A stretch of 19,710 bases of DNA. Source: Muribaculaceae bacterium. GTDB taxonomy: Bacteria > Bacteroidota > Bacteroidia > Bacteroidales > Muribaculaceae. Each line of letters begins with the position of its first letter. Positions within the stretch are counted from its first letter, which is position 1. The stretch is from assembly GCA_009775265.1 (NCBI GenBank), contig VSPG01000039.1, positions 1 to 19,710 on the forward strand, in the 5' to 3' direction. Of this stretch, positions 1 to 6,613 are shown in pieces. The notes beneath the pieces were generated by a model. That model saw nothing but the letters and a program-made list of their open reading frames with translations. It made no database searches and had not been told where the DNA came from. Position numbers and translations under genes: made by a program.

Positions 1-1
1 G

Positions 2-74
2 TAGCGAATCAGGGAATCGAACCCTGGTCTCCACCGTGAGAGGGTGGCGTGCTAGGCCACTACACTAAATCGCC
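2..74 (-). tRNA. tRNA-Glu (anticodon CTC)
   Basis: Read on the minus strand, the sequence folds as a tRNA cloverleaf. It has a three-pair D stem (GTG/CAC), an anticodon stem CCACC/GGTGG around the loop CTCTCAC, and a T arm CAGGG-TTCGATT-CCCTG. The loop places CTC at positions 34-36, which reads GAG (Glu). The acceptor stem GGCGATT/ATTCGCT has a G-T pair at its end and one T-T mismatch, which is unusual but does not break the fold. The discriminator base is A (base 2) and a following C (base 1) is the last base in the window, so I cannot see whether CCA is encoded. A strong promoter lies just upstream. Confidence 0.93.
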
Positions 75-84
75 ATTTGCACTG

Positions 85-116
85 CAAAGTTACGCTCGTT
101 TTTCGAATCCCGCAAA
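85..116 (-). promoter_or_regulatory. Promoter of tRNA-Glu
   Basis: On the minus strand there is a TTTG at 116-113, a 20-base spacer and TAACTTTG at 92-85. This is essentially the consensus Bacteroidetes housekeeping promoter. Transcription should start about five bases further on, near 80, giving a short 5' leader before the tRNA at 74. Confidence 0.85.
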
Positions 117-170
117 TTTTCAGGCCTGTTTTTATAGTGAAAAAATGTTAATCGAATAATATTCCGTTAA

Positions 171-644
171 TTAATCATGATGGTATGGCTCCCCGCGCAG
201 TATAGTCATCGCACGGTATATCTGCTCCACAAAAAACGGCCGCACCATTTCGTGGCTGAATGTCATGGCAGAAAGCCCCAACAGGCCATCGGCGCGACTT
301 CGCACATCGTCGCTGAACCCATAAGGACCGCCTACCACAAATATAAGGTTGCGCGGAAGACTCGACATTTTTCGGTCTATGAAACCTGCAAAATCGCGCG
401 ATGTCATCTGCTTTCCGTGCTCATCAAGAAGCACCACGAAGTCTCCCGGCTGGACCGCCTTGAGCATCTGCATCCCTTCGGCCTGCTTCTGCGCCGCTTC
501 GGTAGTCGATTTTGTAGTGCGGACATCGGGCAGCTCCACTATTTCAAACGGCACATAGCGTTGCACTCTGGAAGTGTATCGTTCGGTGAGTTCGCGAAGC
601 GCTGTGTCGCGGGTGCGTCCCGTGACCATCAATTGTATTTTCAT
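171..644 (-). CDS. rlmH: 23S rRNA (pseudouridine1915-N3)-methyltransferase RlmH
   Basis: RlmH is a cytosolic SPOUT-class methyltransferase. It uses S-adenosylmethionine to methylate N3 of pseudouridine 1915 in helix 69 of 23S rRNA, a late step on assembled 70S ribosomes. The 157-residue product has the usual family length. Visible motifs are LLDEHGK at 72-78, the cofactor-loop motif GGPYGF at 105-110, LSAMTFSHEMVR at 124-135, EQIYRA at 140-145 and the family-typical C-terminal PYHH. The reading frame stays open far upstream, antisense to nadC, but only the ATG at 644 gives the standard RlmH N terminus (MKIQLMVTG). It is transcribed away from nadC, from the minus-strand box at 677-684. No downstream partner is seen before the tRNA. 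Confidence 0.96.
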   Translation of the reverse strand: MKIQLMVTGRTRDTALRELTERYTSRVQRYVPFEIVELPDVRTTKSTTEAAQKQAEGMQMLKAVQPGDFVVLLDEHGKQMTSRDFAGFIDRKMSSLPRNLIFVVGGPYGFSDDVRSRADGLLGLSAMTFSHEMVRPFFVEQIYRAMTILRGEPYHHD

Positions 645-666
645 GCGCGTATTGAAAAATATTTTG

Positions 667-674
667 TACTTTTG
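667..674 (+). promoter_or_regulatory. -7 box for nadC
   Basis: TACTTTTG matches the TAnnTTTG element and lies 32 bases before the nadC ATG. The predicted start near 680 would fall inside the opposing rlmH box, giving an A-rich leader of about 25 bases. The -33 element is not recognisable at the usual spacing. Confidence 0.65.
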
Positions 675-676
675 CA

Positions 677-684
677 CAAAAGTA
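677..684 (-). promoter_or_regulatory. -7 box for rlmH, facing the nadC box
   Basis: On the minus strand the sequence is TACTTTTG, matching the Bacteroidetes TAnnTTTG element, about 33 bases before the rlmH ATG. It is the mirror image of the nadC box at 667-674. I see no good TTTG at the -33 position, so strength is uncertain. Confidence 0.6.
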
Positions 685-705
685 GCAATAATAATCAGAT
701 TAAAC

Positions 706-1560
706 ATGAAAAGTATCGATGAATTAATCGACGACCTGCTCACTTTGGCTTTTGCCGAAGACGTGGGCGACGGCGACCATACCACACTGAGTACAATTCC
801 GGCCGACGCAAAAGGGCGCCAGCGCCTCATCGTAAAAGAGGAAGGCATTCTCGCCGGTGTTGAGATTGCCCGACGTGTGTTCGAGAAATTCGACCCATCG
901 CTTAAAATGACCGAATACATCGGCGACGGCACCCGTGTACGTCCGGGCGACATAGCTTTTGAAGTATCCGGCAGCGTGCGCTCATTGCTACAGACCGAGC
1001 GCATAATGCTGAACATAATGCAGCGCATGAGCGGCATAGCTACAACCACCGCACGCTACCAGCAGAAACTGGAAGGACTGCCGGCTAAGGTGCTTGACAC
1101 CCGCAAGACAACACCCGGCATGCGCCTGCTCGAAAAAATGGCTGTAAAAATAGGCGGAGGGCACAACCACCGCATAGGTCTTTTCGACATGATTCTTATC
1201 AAGGACAACCACGTGGATTTCGCAGGTGGCATACCGCAGGCCGTGGCAGCAGCGAAAGCATATTGCGAAGCCAACGGCAAGGACTTGAAAATAGAACAGG
1301 AAGTGCGCAACACTGAGGAGATAATGCAAGCCATTGAAGCCGGAGTAGACCGCATAATGCTTGACAACTTCACTCCCGAACGCACCGTAGAGGCCGTACG
1401 CCTCATCCGCGAGAAAGCCCCGGCAATAGAAATAGAGTCCAGCGGCGGCATCACAATAGATACGCTGCGGCAATATGGCGAAGCCGGAGTCGACTTCATA
1501 AGTGTCGGAGCCCTTACCCATAGCGTAAAAGGACTCGACATGAGTTTCAAGGCATTCTGA
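706..1560 (+). CDS. nadC: Nicotinate-nucleotide pyrophosphorylase (quinolinate phosphoribosyltransferase)
   Basis: NadC converts quinolinate and PRPP to nicotinate mononucleotide, CO2 and pyrophosphate, the third step of de novo NAD synthesis, in the cytosol. The 284-residue product has normal family length. An N-terminal open-faced domain (about 1-110) carries the TERIMLNIMQRMSGIAT helix at 97-113. The alpha/beta-barrel part has DTRKTTPGMR at 131-140, KIGGGHNHRIGL at 148-159, IKDNH at 165-169, MLDN at 218-221, ESSGGI at 244-249 and SVGALTHS at 266-273. These are the substrate- and phosphate-binding segments of the family. The ATG at 706 is chosen because it begins the conserved N terminus; in-frame starts further upstream would run through the promoter and into rlmH. 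nadA and nadB are not in the window. The gene stands alone, closed by a strong terminator. Confidence 0.97.
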   Translation: MKSIDELIDDLLTLAFAEDVGDGDHTTLSTIPADAKGRQRLIVKEEGILAGVEIARRVFEKFDPSLKMTEYIGDGTRVRPGDIAFEVSGSVRSLLQTERIMLNIMQRMSGIATTTARYQQKLEGLPAKVLDTRKTTPGMRLLEKMAVKIGGGHNHRIGLFDMILIKDNHVDFAGGIPQAVAAAKAYCEANGKDLKIEQEVRNTEEIMQAIEAGVDRIMLDNFTPERTVEAVRLIREKAPAIEIESSGGITIDTLRQYGEAGVDFISVGALTHSVKGLDMSFKAF

Positions 1561-1566
1561 CACCGC

Positions 1567-1606
1567 TGTTTGCGGGCGGCGCCTGCGCCGCCCGCAAACA
1601 TTTTAT
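1567..1606 (+). terminator. Intrinsic terminator after nadC
   Basis: A perfect 15-pair stem (1567-1581 with 1586-1600), rich in G and C, encloses the loop CCTG and is followed by TTTTAT. It begins six bases after the nadC stop codon. This separates nadC from the downstream MATE operon. Confidence 0.88.
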
Positions 1607-1632
1607 GCCTTTGATTTGTATAAATATAAATA

Positions 1633-3042
1633 ATGAGTCCCTCGCAGAACAACAATTCCTCACCCGTCACATTAGGCACAAAGCCAATAGGCCCTCTGCT
1701 GCTGCAATACTCACTTCCCGCCATCATAGCAAGTGTTGTCACTTCGCTGTACAACATAATAGACAGCATATTCATCGGGCGCGGAGTAGGAGCAATGGCC
1801 ATATCCGGCCTTGCCATCACGTTCCCGCTGATGAATCTTGTAATCGGATTCTGCACGCTTGTCGCCGTAGGCGGCGCCACCATAAGTTCCATATTCCTCG
1901 GACAGAAAAATATGGAGCGTGCAACCGACACCGTGAACAACGTGATGCTGCTATGCATCATTCACTCCGTGGTGTTCGGCGGTCTGACGCTTATATTCCT
2001 TGACCCCATACTGTATCTGTTCGGAGCCACGGAGGAAACCATCCCTTATGCCCGCGAGTTCATGAAAGTGATACTCTACGGCACGCCTATAAGCTATGTC
2101 TTTATAGGCCTCAACAATATAATGCGTGCTACCGGCTATCCCCGCAAAGCCATGGTGTCGGCACTGCTTTCGGTGGGTGTGAACATCGTGGCTGCACCCA
2201 TTTTCATCTTTAAACTCCACTGGGGTATAGCAGGAGCCGCGGCAGCCACTATTCTCGGACAAACATGCGCGCTGGTTTGGGTAATGGCCCACTTCCTGTC
2301 CCACAAAAGCTTCGTACACATCAACTGGAAGGAGCGTTTCTTCGTCCCGGCACTGATAAAGAGAATCTATGGCATAGGCATGTCGCCTTTCCTCATGAAC
2401 TGCACGGCATGTGTAGTGGTTGTGTTCCTGAACAAATCCCTGCTCGACTGCGCAGGCGACATGGGCAACACGGCCGTAGGCGCTTACGGAATCATCAACC
2501 GCACCACCATGTTTTTCGTCATGATCGTGTTCGGCGTCACGCAGGGCATGCAGCCCATACTGGGCTACAACTATGGCGCAGGCAACCATGCGCGCGTTGC
2601 AGGCACGCTCAAACGCGGCATGGTTTGCGGCTTTGCCATCTCGGCAATAGGCTGGGCCGTGACCGAATTGTTTCCCGACACAATAAGTTCGCTGTTCACC
2701 ACAGACACAAGCATGATAGACATCGCCAGAAACGGATTCCGCATCTATTTTATATGCTACCCGGTGGTGGGCATACAAATCGTAATCCAAAACTACTTCC
2801 AAAGCATCGGCAAACCCAAAATATCAATATTCCTGTCATTGACGCGACAACTGATATTCCTGCTGCCTCTATTGTGGTTCCTGCCGAGATTTTTCAATAT
2901 CAATGGCGTATGGGCTTCGATGGCCGGAAGTGACATGCTTGCTTTCATCACTGCCATCACCACGCTCATAATAATGAACCGACGATACAGCCACCAACTT
3001 ACGAACAATGCTACACAGAATAAACCTGCAGGCAACGCCTGA
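1633..3042 (+). CDS. MATE family efflux transporter (MepA-like)
   Basis: This 469-residue polytopic inner-membrane protein belongs to the multidrug and toxin extrusion family, whose members export organic cations or other compounds using sodium or proton gradients. About twelve hydrophobic segments are visible in two similar halves. The first starts at PLLLQYSLPAIIASVVTSLYNIIDSIFIG, near residues 21-49. The second contains the characteristic TQGMQPILGYNYGAG stretch around residue 305 and QNYFQSIGKPK near 390. The length and these motifs fit the MepA/NorM-type branch common in Bacteroidales. The substrate cannot be read from sequence. The start ATG has no Shine-Dalgarno sequence and sits 27 bases after the nadC terminator in an AT-rich leader; no clean promoter box is seen. 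Its 3' end overlaps the next gene. Confidence 0.93.
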   Translation: MSPSQNNNSSPVTLGTKPIGPLLLQYSLPAIIASVVTSLYNIIDSIFIGRGVGAMAISGLAITFPLMNLVIGFCTLVAVGGATISSIFLGQKNMERATDTVNNVMLLCIIHSVVFGGLTLIFLDPILYLFGATEETIPYAREFMKVILYGTPISYVFIGLNNIMRATGYPRKAMVSALLSVGVNIVAAPIFIFKLHWGIAGAAAATILGQTCALVWVMAHFLSHKSFVHINWKERFFVPALIKRIYGIGMSPFLMNCTACVVVVFLNKSLLDCAGDMGNTAVGAYGIINRTTMFFVMIVFGVTQGMQPILGYNYGAGNHARVAGTLKRGMVCGFAISAIGWAVTELFPDTISSLFTTDTSMIDIARNGFRIYFICYPVVGIQIVIQNYFQSIGKPKISIFLSLTRQLIFLLPLLWFLPRFFNINGVWASMAGSDMLAFITAITTLIIMNRRYSHQLTNNATQNKPAGNA

Positions 3043-4579
3043 AACAGCCTATAATCCCGAAGCGCTTCCGCGCGCGGCAGCCATGGAACTCGGCATGGAT
3101 GTGTCCCGCATCAAGCGAGTCGACATATTGCGACGCAGCATTGACGCAAGACGACGCCACGTCTTGGTGAACCTGTCGCTGGCAGTGCACGTTGATGAAA
3201 TCGACACCGACGCCACGCTATATACCCCTACTCCATTCACCTCATTGACACCCGACACGGCACAGGCCATAATAGTGGGTGCCGGCCCGGCCGGTCTGTT
3301 CGCGGCACTGCGACTGATTGAACTTGGCGTGCGGCCAGTGCTCCTTGAGCGCGGAAAGGATGTGGACGAGCGGAGACGCGACATGGCCCGCATAAGCCGC
3401 GAAGGCATAGTCGACCCCGACAGCAACTACTGCTTCGGAGAAGGCGGCGCCGGGGCTTATTCCGATGGCAAGCTGTACACACGAAGCAAAAAACGCGGTC
3501 CGGTAGACACCGTTCTCCGCTGGCTGTGCCAGCACGGGGCTCCGGAAGATATTCTCATCGACGTGCATCCGCATATCGGCACCGACAAGTTGCCTGAAGT
3601 AATCAAAGCTATCCGTGGCACCATACTGCGATGCGGCGGCGAAGTCCATTTCAACACCCGTGCAGAGAACCTCATTACTGATTCGGAAGGCTCCATCACG
3701 GGCATAAAGGACAATAACGGCCACGAATGGCGCGGCCCCGTAATCCTCGCCACCGGACATTCCGCACGCGATGTATACCGGATGCTTCATGATTCAGGCG
3801 TGGAGATCCAACCCAAGGGGATAGCCGTGGGCGTTCGTCTCGAACACCCGCAGGCGCTCATCGACCGCATACAATACCACTCGCCACAAGGACGCGGACG
3901 CTGGCTTCCCGCAGCGGAATACACCATGCTTACGAGAGTCGACGGACGCGCCGTATATTCTTTCTGCATGTGCCCGGGGGGATTCATCATTCCTGCAGCA
4001 AGCGAACCGGGACAACTGGTAGTCAACGGCATGTCGCCAAGCAACCGCGGCACCCGATGGGCCAATTCCGGCATGGTCGTGGAAATCCTGCCGGAGGACC
4101 TTCCGGAAAGCTACGACTCTTTCGGAGCCCTTAAGATGATGCACTATCAGGCGGACATCGAGAAACGCTTCTTCGAGGCATCGGAATGCACGCAGCGCGC
4201 ACCGGCACAACGCATGACCGATTTCGTGGCGTCAAAGCCATCGCACAATCTGCCGCCAAGCAGCTATGCTCCGGGGCTTATACCGGCACGCATCGACCTG
4301 CTCCTGCCTCGCCCAATAGCATACAGACTACAGGCCGGCTTCTTAGAGTTCGGCCGCAAAGCCTGCGGCTTCCTCACCCCGGAAGCCACACTCATAGGCG
4401 CGGAGACGCGTACGTCAGCACCGGTACGTGTGCCCCGCGACCCCGAAACACTCACCCACATCTCCCGCCCCGGCTTGTTTCCGTGCGGCGAAGGCGCCGG
4501 CTATGCCGGAGGCATAGTAAGCGCCGCCATAGACGGCATGCGCTGCGCCGAAGCACTCGCCGCATCAATTAAAGACTGA
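3008..4579 (+). CDS. FAD-dependent oxidoreductase (COG2509-like)
   Basis: The 523-residue product is a soluble flavoprotein of the uncharacterised 'FAD-dependent dehydrogenase' group. Residues 1-80 form a small domain before the nucleotide-binding fold, with the run MELGMDVSRIKRVDILRRSI near 26-45. The FAD dinucleotide-binding motif follows, AIIVGAGPAGLFAA with GAGPAG at 91-96 and an acidic residue (LLER) ending the second strand. A conserved YCFGEGGAGAYSDGKLYTR segment lies at 141-159, and a second FAD contact, PCGEGAGYAGGIVSAAIDG, near the C terminus. The substrate is unknown. The ATG at 3008 lies inside the end of the MATE gene, giving a 35-base overlap in another frame. I accept this start because the extra N-terminal domain is typical of the group. 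Translational coupling is likely. Confidence 0.88.
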   Translation: MLHRINLQATPETAYNPEALPRAAAMELGMDVSRIKRVDILRRSIDARRRHVLVNLSLAVHVDEIDTDATLYTPTPFTSLTPDTAQAIIVGAGPAGLFAALRLIELGVRPVLLERGKDVDERRRDMARISREGIVDPDSNYCFGEGGAGAYSDGKLYTRSKKRGPVDTVLRWLCQHGAPEDILIDVHPHIGTDKLPEVIKAIRGTILRCGGEVHFNTRAENLITDSEGSITGIKDNNGHEWRGPVILATGHSARDVYRMLHDSGVEIQPKGIAVGVRLEHPQALIDRIQYHSPQGRGRWLPAAEYTMLTRVDGRAVYSFCMCPGGFIIPAASEPGQLVVNGMSPSNRGTRWANSGMVVEILPEDLPESYDSFGALKMMHYQADIEKRFFEASECTQRAPAQRMTDFVASKPSHNLPPSSYAPGLIPARIDLLLPRPIAYRLQAGFLEFGRKACGFLTPEATLIGAETRTSAPVRVPRDPETLTHISRPGLFPCGEGAGYAGGIVSAAIDGMRCAEALAASIKD

Positions 4580-4585
4580 AAACAT

Positions 4586-5602
4586 ATGCGTATTTTCCGT
4601 TTTTTTACAACTCTACTCATAGTCCTATGTGGAGCGGCGGCCGCAGTAGCAACCGAATGGCACCCCGACTCGGTGCTCGGCGAAGGCTTCGAAATGCGTA
4701 GCGTCACGCACCCCGACGACTATTCCGGAAATGTACGTTCCACGATAATCCGCCACCGCTCCGACTGCGGCGACAGCACCGCTGTGCTGTACATCCACGG
4801 CTACAACGACTATTTTTTTCAAGACGAAGAAGCCGAACGCATAGCCGACTCCTGCTACCATTTTTATGCAGTCGACCTGCGAAAATACGGACGTTCGCTA
4901 CTGCCCGGGCAGGAGCCGTACGAACTGCGTGACATCAGTGAATATTACGCTGACATCGACTCCGCGATGGCGGCCATGCGCGACGACGGCATTAAAGACG
5001 TGGTGCTGATGGGACATTCGACAGGCGGTCTCGTATCTTCGGCCTACATGTCGGAGCATCCCGACACCATGGTCCGGGCACTCATCCTGAACAGTCCGTT
5101 CCTCGACTGGAACATGAACGCTTTCATGCGTAAGGTGGCCACTCCGTTTGTCGGATTTCTCGGAAAAATAGCGCCACGCATGAAAATATCTCAAGGCAGC
5201 GGCGAATCGCCTTACGGACAGTCTCTGCTACGCGGCAGACATGGCGAATGGGACTTCAACACCCGGTGGAAAACAATAGTTCCTCGAAAAGTAGAGGCAT
5301 CCTGGATAGGAGCCATCACCAGGGCACAGAAACGTGTAAGAAAAGGCCGCATACAAGTGCCCGTATTGCTCATGCACTCCGACAGTTCCGCCTATGGAGA
5401 CCGATGGACTCCACAATTTCAAAGTGCCGACGGAGTGCTGAACATAGAGCACATGAAAAAACACGGCCCGAAACTTGGACAGGATGTGGAATTGACAGAA
5501 ATCCCCGACGGCATGCACGACCTGTTTCTATCCGCGCCCGCTGCCCGCGAAAAAGCATACAAAAAAATGTTCAGCTGGCTAAAAAAGAGAACAAGCCCAT
5601 GA
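4586..5602 (+). CDS. Exported alpha/beta hydrolase (serine hydrolase, lysophospholipase-like)
   Basis: The 338-residue protein has an N-terminal signal sequence (basic MRIFRF, hydrophobic to about residue 22, AAAAVA before the likely cleavage site), so it should act in the periplasm. The hydrolase core shows the oxyanion-region HGYNDYFF at 71-78 and the nucleophile elbow GHSTGG at 143-148 with Ser145. A candidate acid lies near Asp266 or Asp272 (LLMHSDSSAYGD), and His311 sits in DGMHDLFLS. This catalytic layout matches the serine aminopeptidase S33/monoglyceride lipase-like group, but the substrate (lipid, ester or peptide) is not determined. It begins six bases after the oxidoreductase and its stop overlaps the next start (ATGA), so it belongs to the same operon. 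Confidence 0.88.
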   Translation: MRIFRFFTTLLIVLCGAAAAVATEWHPDSVLGEGFEMRSVTHPDDYSGNVRSTIIRHRSDCGDSTAVLYIHGYNDYFFQDEEAERIADSCYHFYAVDLRKYGRSLLPGQEPYELRDISEYYADIDSAMAAMRDDGIKDVVLMGHSTGGLVSSAYMSEHPDTMVRALILNSPFLDWNMNAFMRKVATPFVGFLGKIAPRMKISQGSGESPYGQSLLRGRHGEWDFNTRWKTIVPRKVEASWIGAITRAQKRVRKGRIQVPVLLMHSDSSAYGDRWTPQFQSADGVLNIEHMKKHGPKLGQDVELTEIPDGMHDLFLSAPAAREKAYKKMFSWLKKRTSP

Positions 5603-6108
5603 GCAAAGCCGCATTGAAAAAAGAGTTCGCGGGAATGACCCGCGAACAAATCATACAAATAGTGCTCGACGCCTACGCAGCCCGCAAGGAAGTGCGCGAG
5701 TATTTCGATTTCTTCATCGACCCAGATGTGGACAAACTCATGGAGAAAACCATCGCACGAATCGACAAGGAACTGATGCGTGGCAAACACGGCCGTTCCA
5801 CATCACGCATCACCTTAGTACGTCGCGCCATAAAGGATTTCGCATCATTCGACCCCGGGGCAGAATATGTAATGCGCGTCATGCTCGAAACACTACGCCA
5901 TATCCTCGAACGCGAAAAATACATATATTTCAAAGAATCTTTCGAAAAAGGAACACATAAACTCGTATCCGACATCATTGCATATGCAGACGCACATGCA
6001 ATGGTCCAAAACACGATGTCAAGCCTGCACGACATGGCGCGCGACATGCAGCTGGGCACTGCCTCATTCCGCAACAGACTGTTAGGGCGTTTCATGGGTA
6101 TCAGTTAG
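5599..6108 (+). CDS. Small helical conserved protein (DUF6155-like)
   Basis: This is a 169-residue, highly charged, predicted mostly helical cytosolic protein with no signal sequence. The beginning (MSKAALKKEFAGMTREQIIQIVLDAYAARKEVREYFDFF) resembles the DUF6155 family, which has a lysine-rich start, a 'T-x-E-Q' helix and a KEVREYFDF segment; I make that match from memory, with moderate confidence. No catalytic motif is visible and the function is unknown. Its ATG overlaps the stop of the hydrolase (ATGA), indicating coupled translation. It ends the four-gene unit that starts with the MATE pump. A weak hairpin (GGGTAT/ATACCC, 6096-6115) overlaps its stop codon but lacks a T-run. Confidence 0.82.
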   Translation: MSKAALKKEFAGMTREQIIQIVLDAYAARKEVREYFDFFIDPDVDKLMEKTIARIDKELMRGKHGRSTSRITLVRRAIKDFASFDPGAEYVMRVMLETLRHILEREKYIYFKESFEKGTHKLVSDIIAYADAHAMVQNTMSSLHDMARDMQLGTASFRNRLLGRFMGIS

Positions 6109-6420
6109 AATACCCGACATAAGCGGAATGGGCTATCTCGCCTCGCGCATACGCCACATAGAACTCGTCCGGCTCCTGCTTTTCATTCGTTCCACCCCAC
6201 CTGCATCCGGCTCAGCCAACGGCTGGCGCTTGCCCGATATTTCAATAGCCACATTGCGCAGTACCGACGGCGGCATACATGCGCGGATACAGAGGCATGA
6301 AATTTTTGGTGAATATTTGTTCTATTCTGTTCACGTTTGCAAGACTCTCCTGGCGGCTGTTTTGTGACAAACGCAACTAAAATTTTTCTTTATTGCCAAA
6401 AATAACTAATTTTGCATCGT
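6109..6420. other. Long intergenic region, possible repeat or decayed sequence plus promoter
   Basis: These 312 bases contain no gene I can support. About the first 190 bases have coding-like composition: a plus-strand frame from 6128 to 6367 and a start-less minus-strand frame between stops at 6212 and 6103, which reads through peptide-like YARGEIAHSAYVGYSN. Neither has family features. A small hairpin CAGCC-AAC-GGCTG lies at 6213-6225. From about 6300 the sequence turns AT-rich and ends in the promoter box at 6407. I suspect an interspersed intergenic element or a gene remnant, but cannot prove it from one copy. Confidence 0.5.
6407..6414 (+). promoter_or_regulatory. -7 box for the small membrane protein-dxs-trkAH unit
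   Basis: TAATTTTG matches TAnnTTTG. The -33 region, 20 bases upstream (6383-6387), is TTTTT, a partial match to TTTG. The predicted transcription start is at about 6419-6421, right at the first ATG. Confidence 0.7.
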
Positions 6421-6600
6421 ATGAGAATGAACAAATTTACCGCTGCCGGACTGGCATTCCTCTTCCTGCTATGGTTAGGGCTCGTGGCGCTGATTATAGC
6501 CGGCACCCCGAAATTCACGCTCTACACCGCTTTCGTAATAGCGGCATCGGGCATCATAATATTCGTGCCCCTCTATCGTAAATATTTCAAAGACAAATAG
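6421..6600 (+). CDS. Small two-helix membrane protein
   Basis: This 59-residue protein consists of two hydrophobic segments, FTAAGLAFLFLLWLGLVALIIAG (about 6-28) and YTAFVIAASGIIIFVPLY (about 35-52), and a basic tail RKYFKDK. It is expected in the inner membrane, probably as a hairpin. I do not recognise the family. The start is either the ATG at 6421 or the ATG at 6427 (MNKF). The promoter box at 6407-6414 puts the transcript start almost on 6421, so translation is either leaderless or begins at 6427 with a very short leader. Dxs follows after 13 bases, so the gene leads the dxs-trkA-trkH unit. No functional link to either pathway is shown. Confidence 0.75.
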   Translation: MRMNKFTAAGLAFLFLLWLGLVALIIAGTPKFTLYTAFVIAASGIIIFVPLYRKYFKDK

Positions 6601-6613
6601 AATTCGAGTCTCA

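Noticed and set aside
645..1049. N-terminal extension of RlmH on the minus strand
   Set aside because: The extension runs antisense to nadC and through the shared promoter; RlmH family length and N terminus fit the ATG at 644.
1056..1961. A 301-codon open frame on the minus strand across nadC and the MATE gene
   Set aside because: It runs antisense to two well-supported genes and through the nadC terminator, and its translation has no recognisable family features; it is a by-product of codon usage on the other strand.
5248..5598. Long upstream extension of the DUF6155-like frame
   Set aside because: It overlaps the alpha/beta hydrolase, which carries its catalytic His there; the ATG at 5599 overlapping the stop as ATGA is the natural start.
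3008..5602. Metabolic pathway linking the flavoprotein and the hydrolase
   Set aside because: Only operon proximity supports it; one is cytosolic and the other is exported, and no shared substrate can be read from the sequences.
6128..6367. A 79-codon plus-strand open frame in the intergenic region
   Set aside because: No family features or promoter, and its composition looks like the complement of another reading; kept only as part of the possible repeat.
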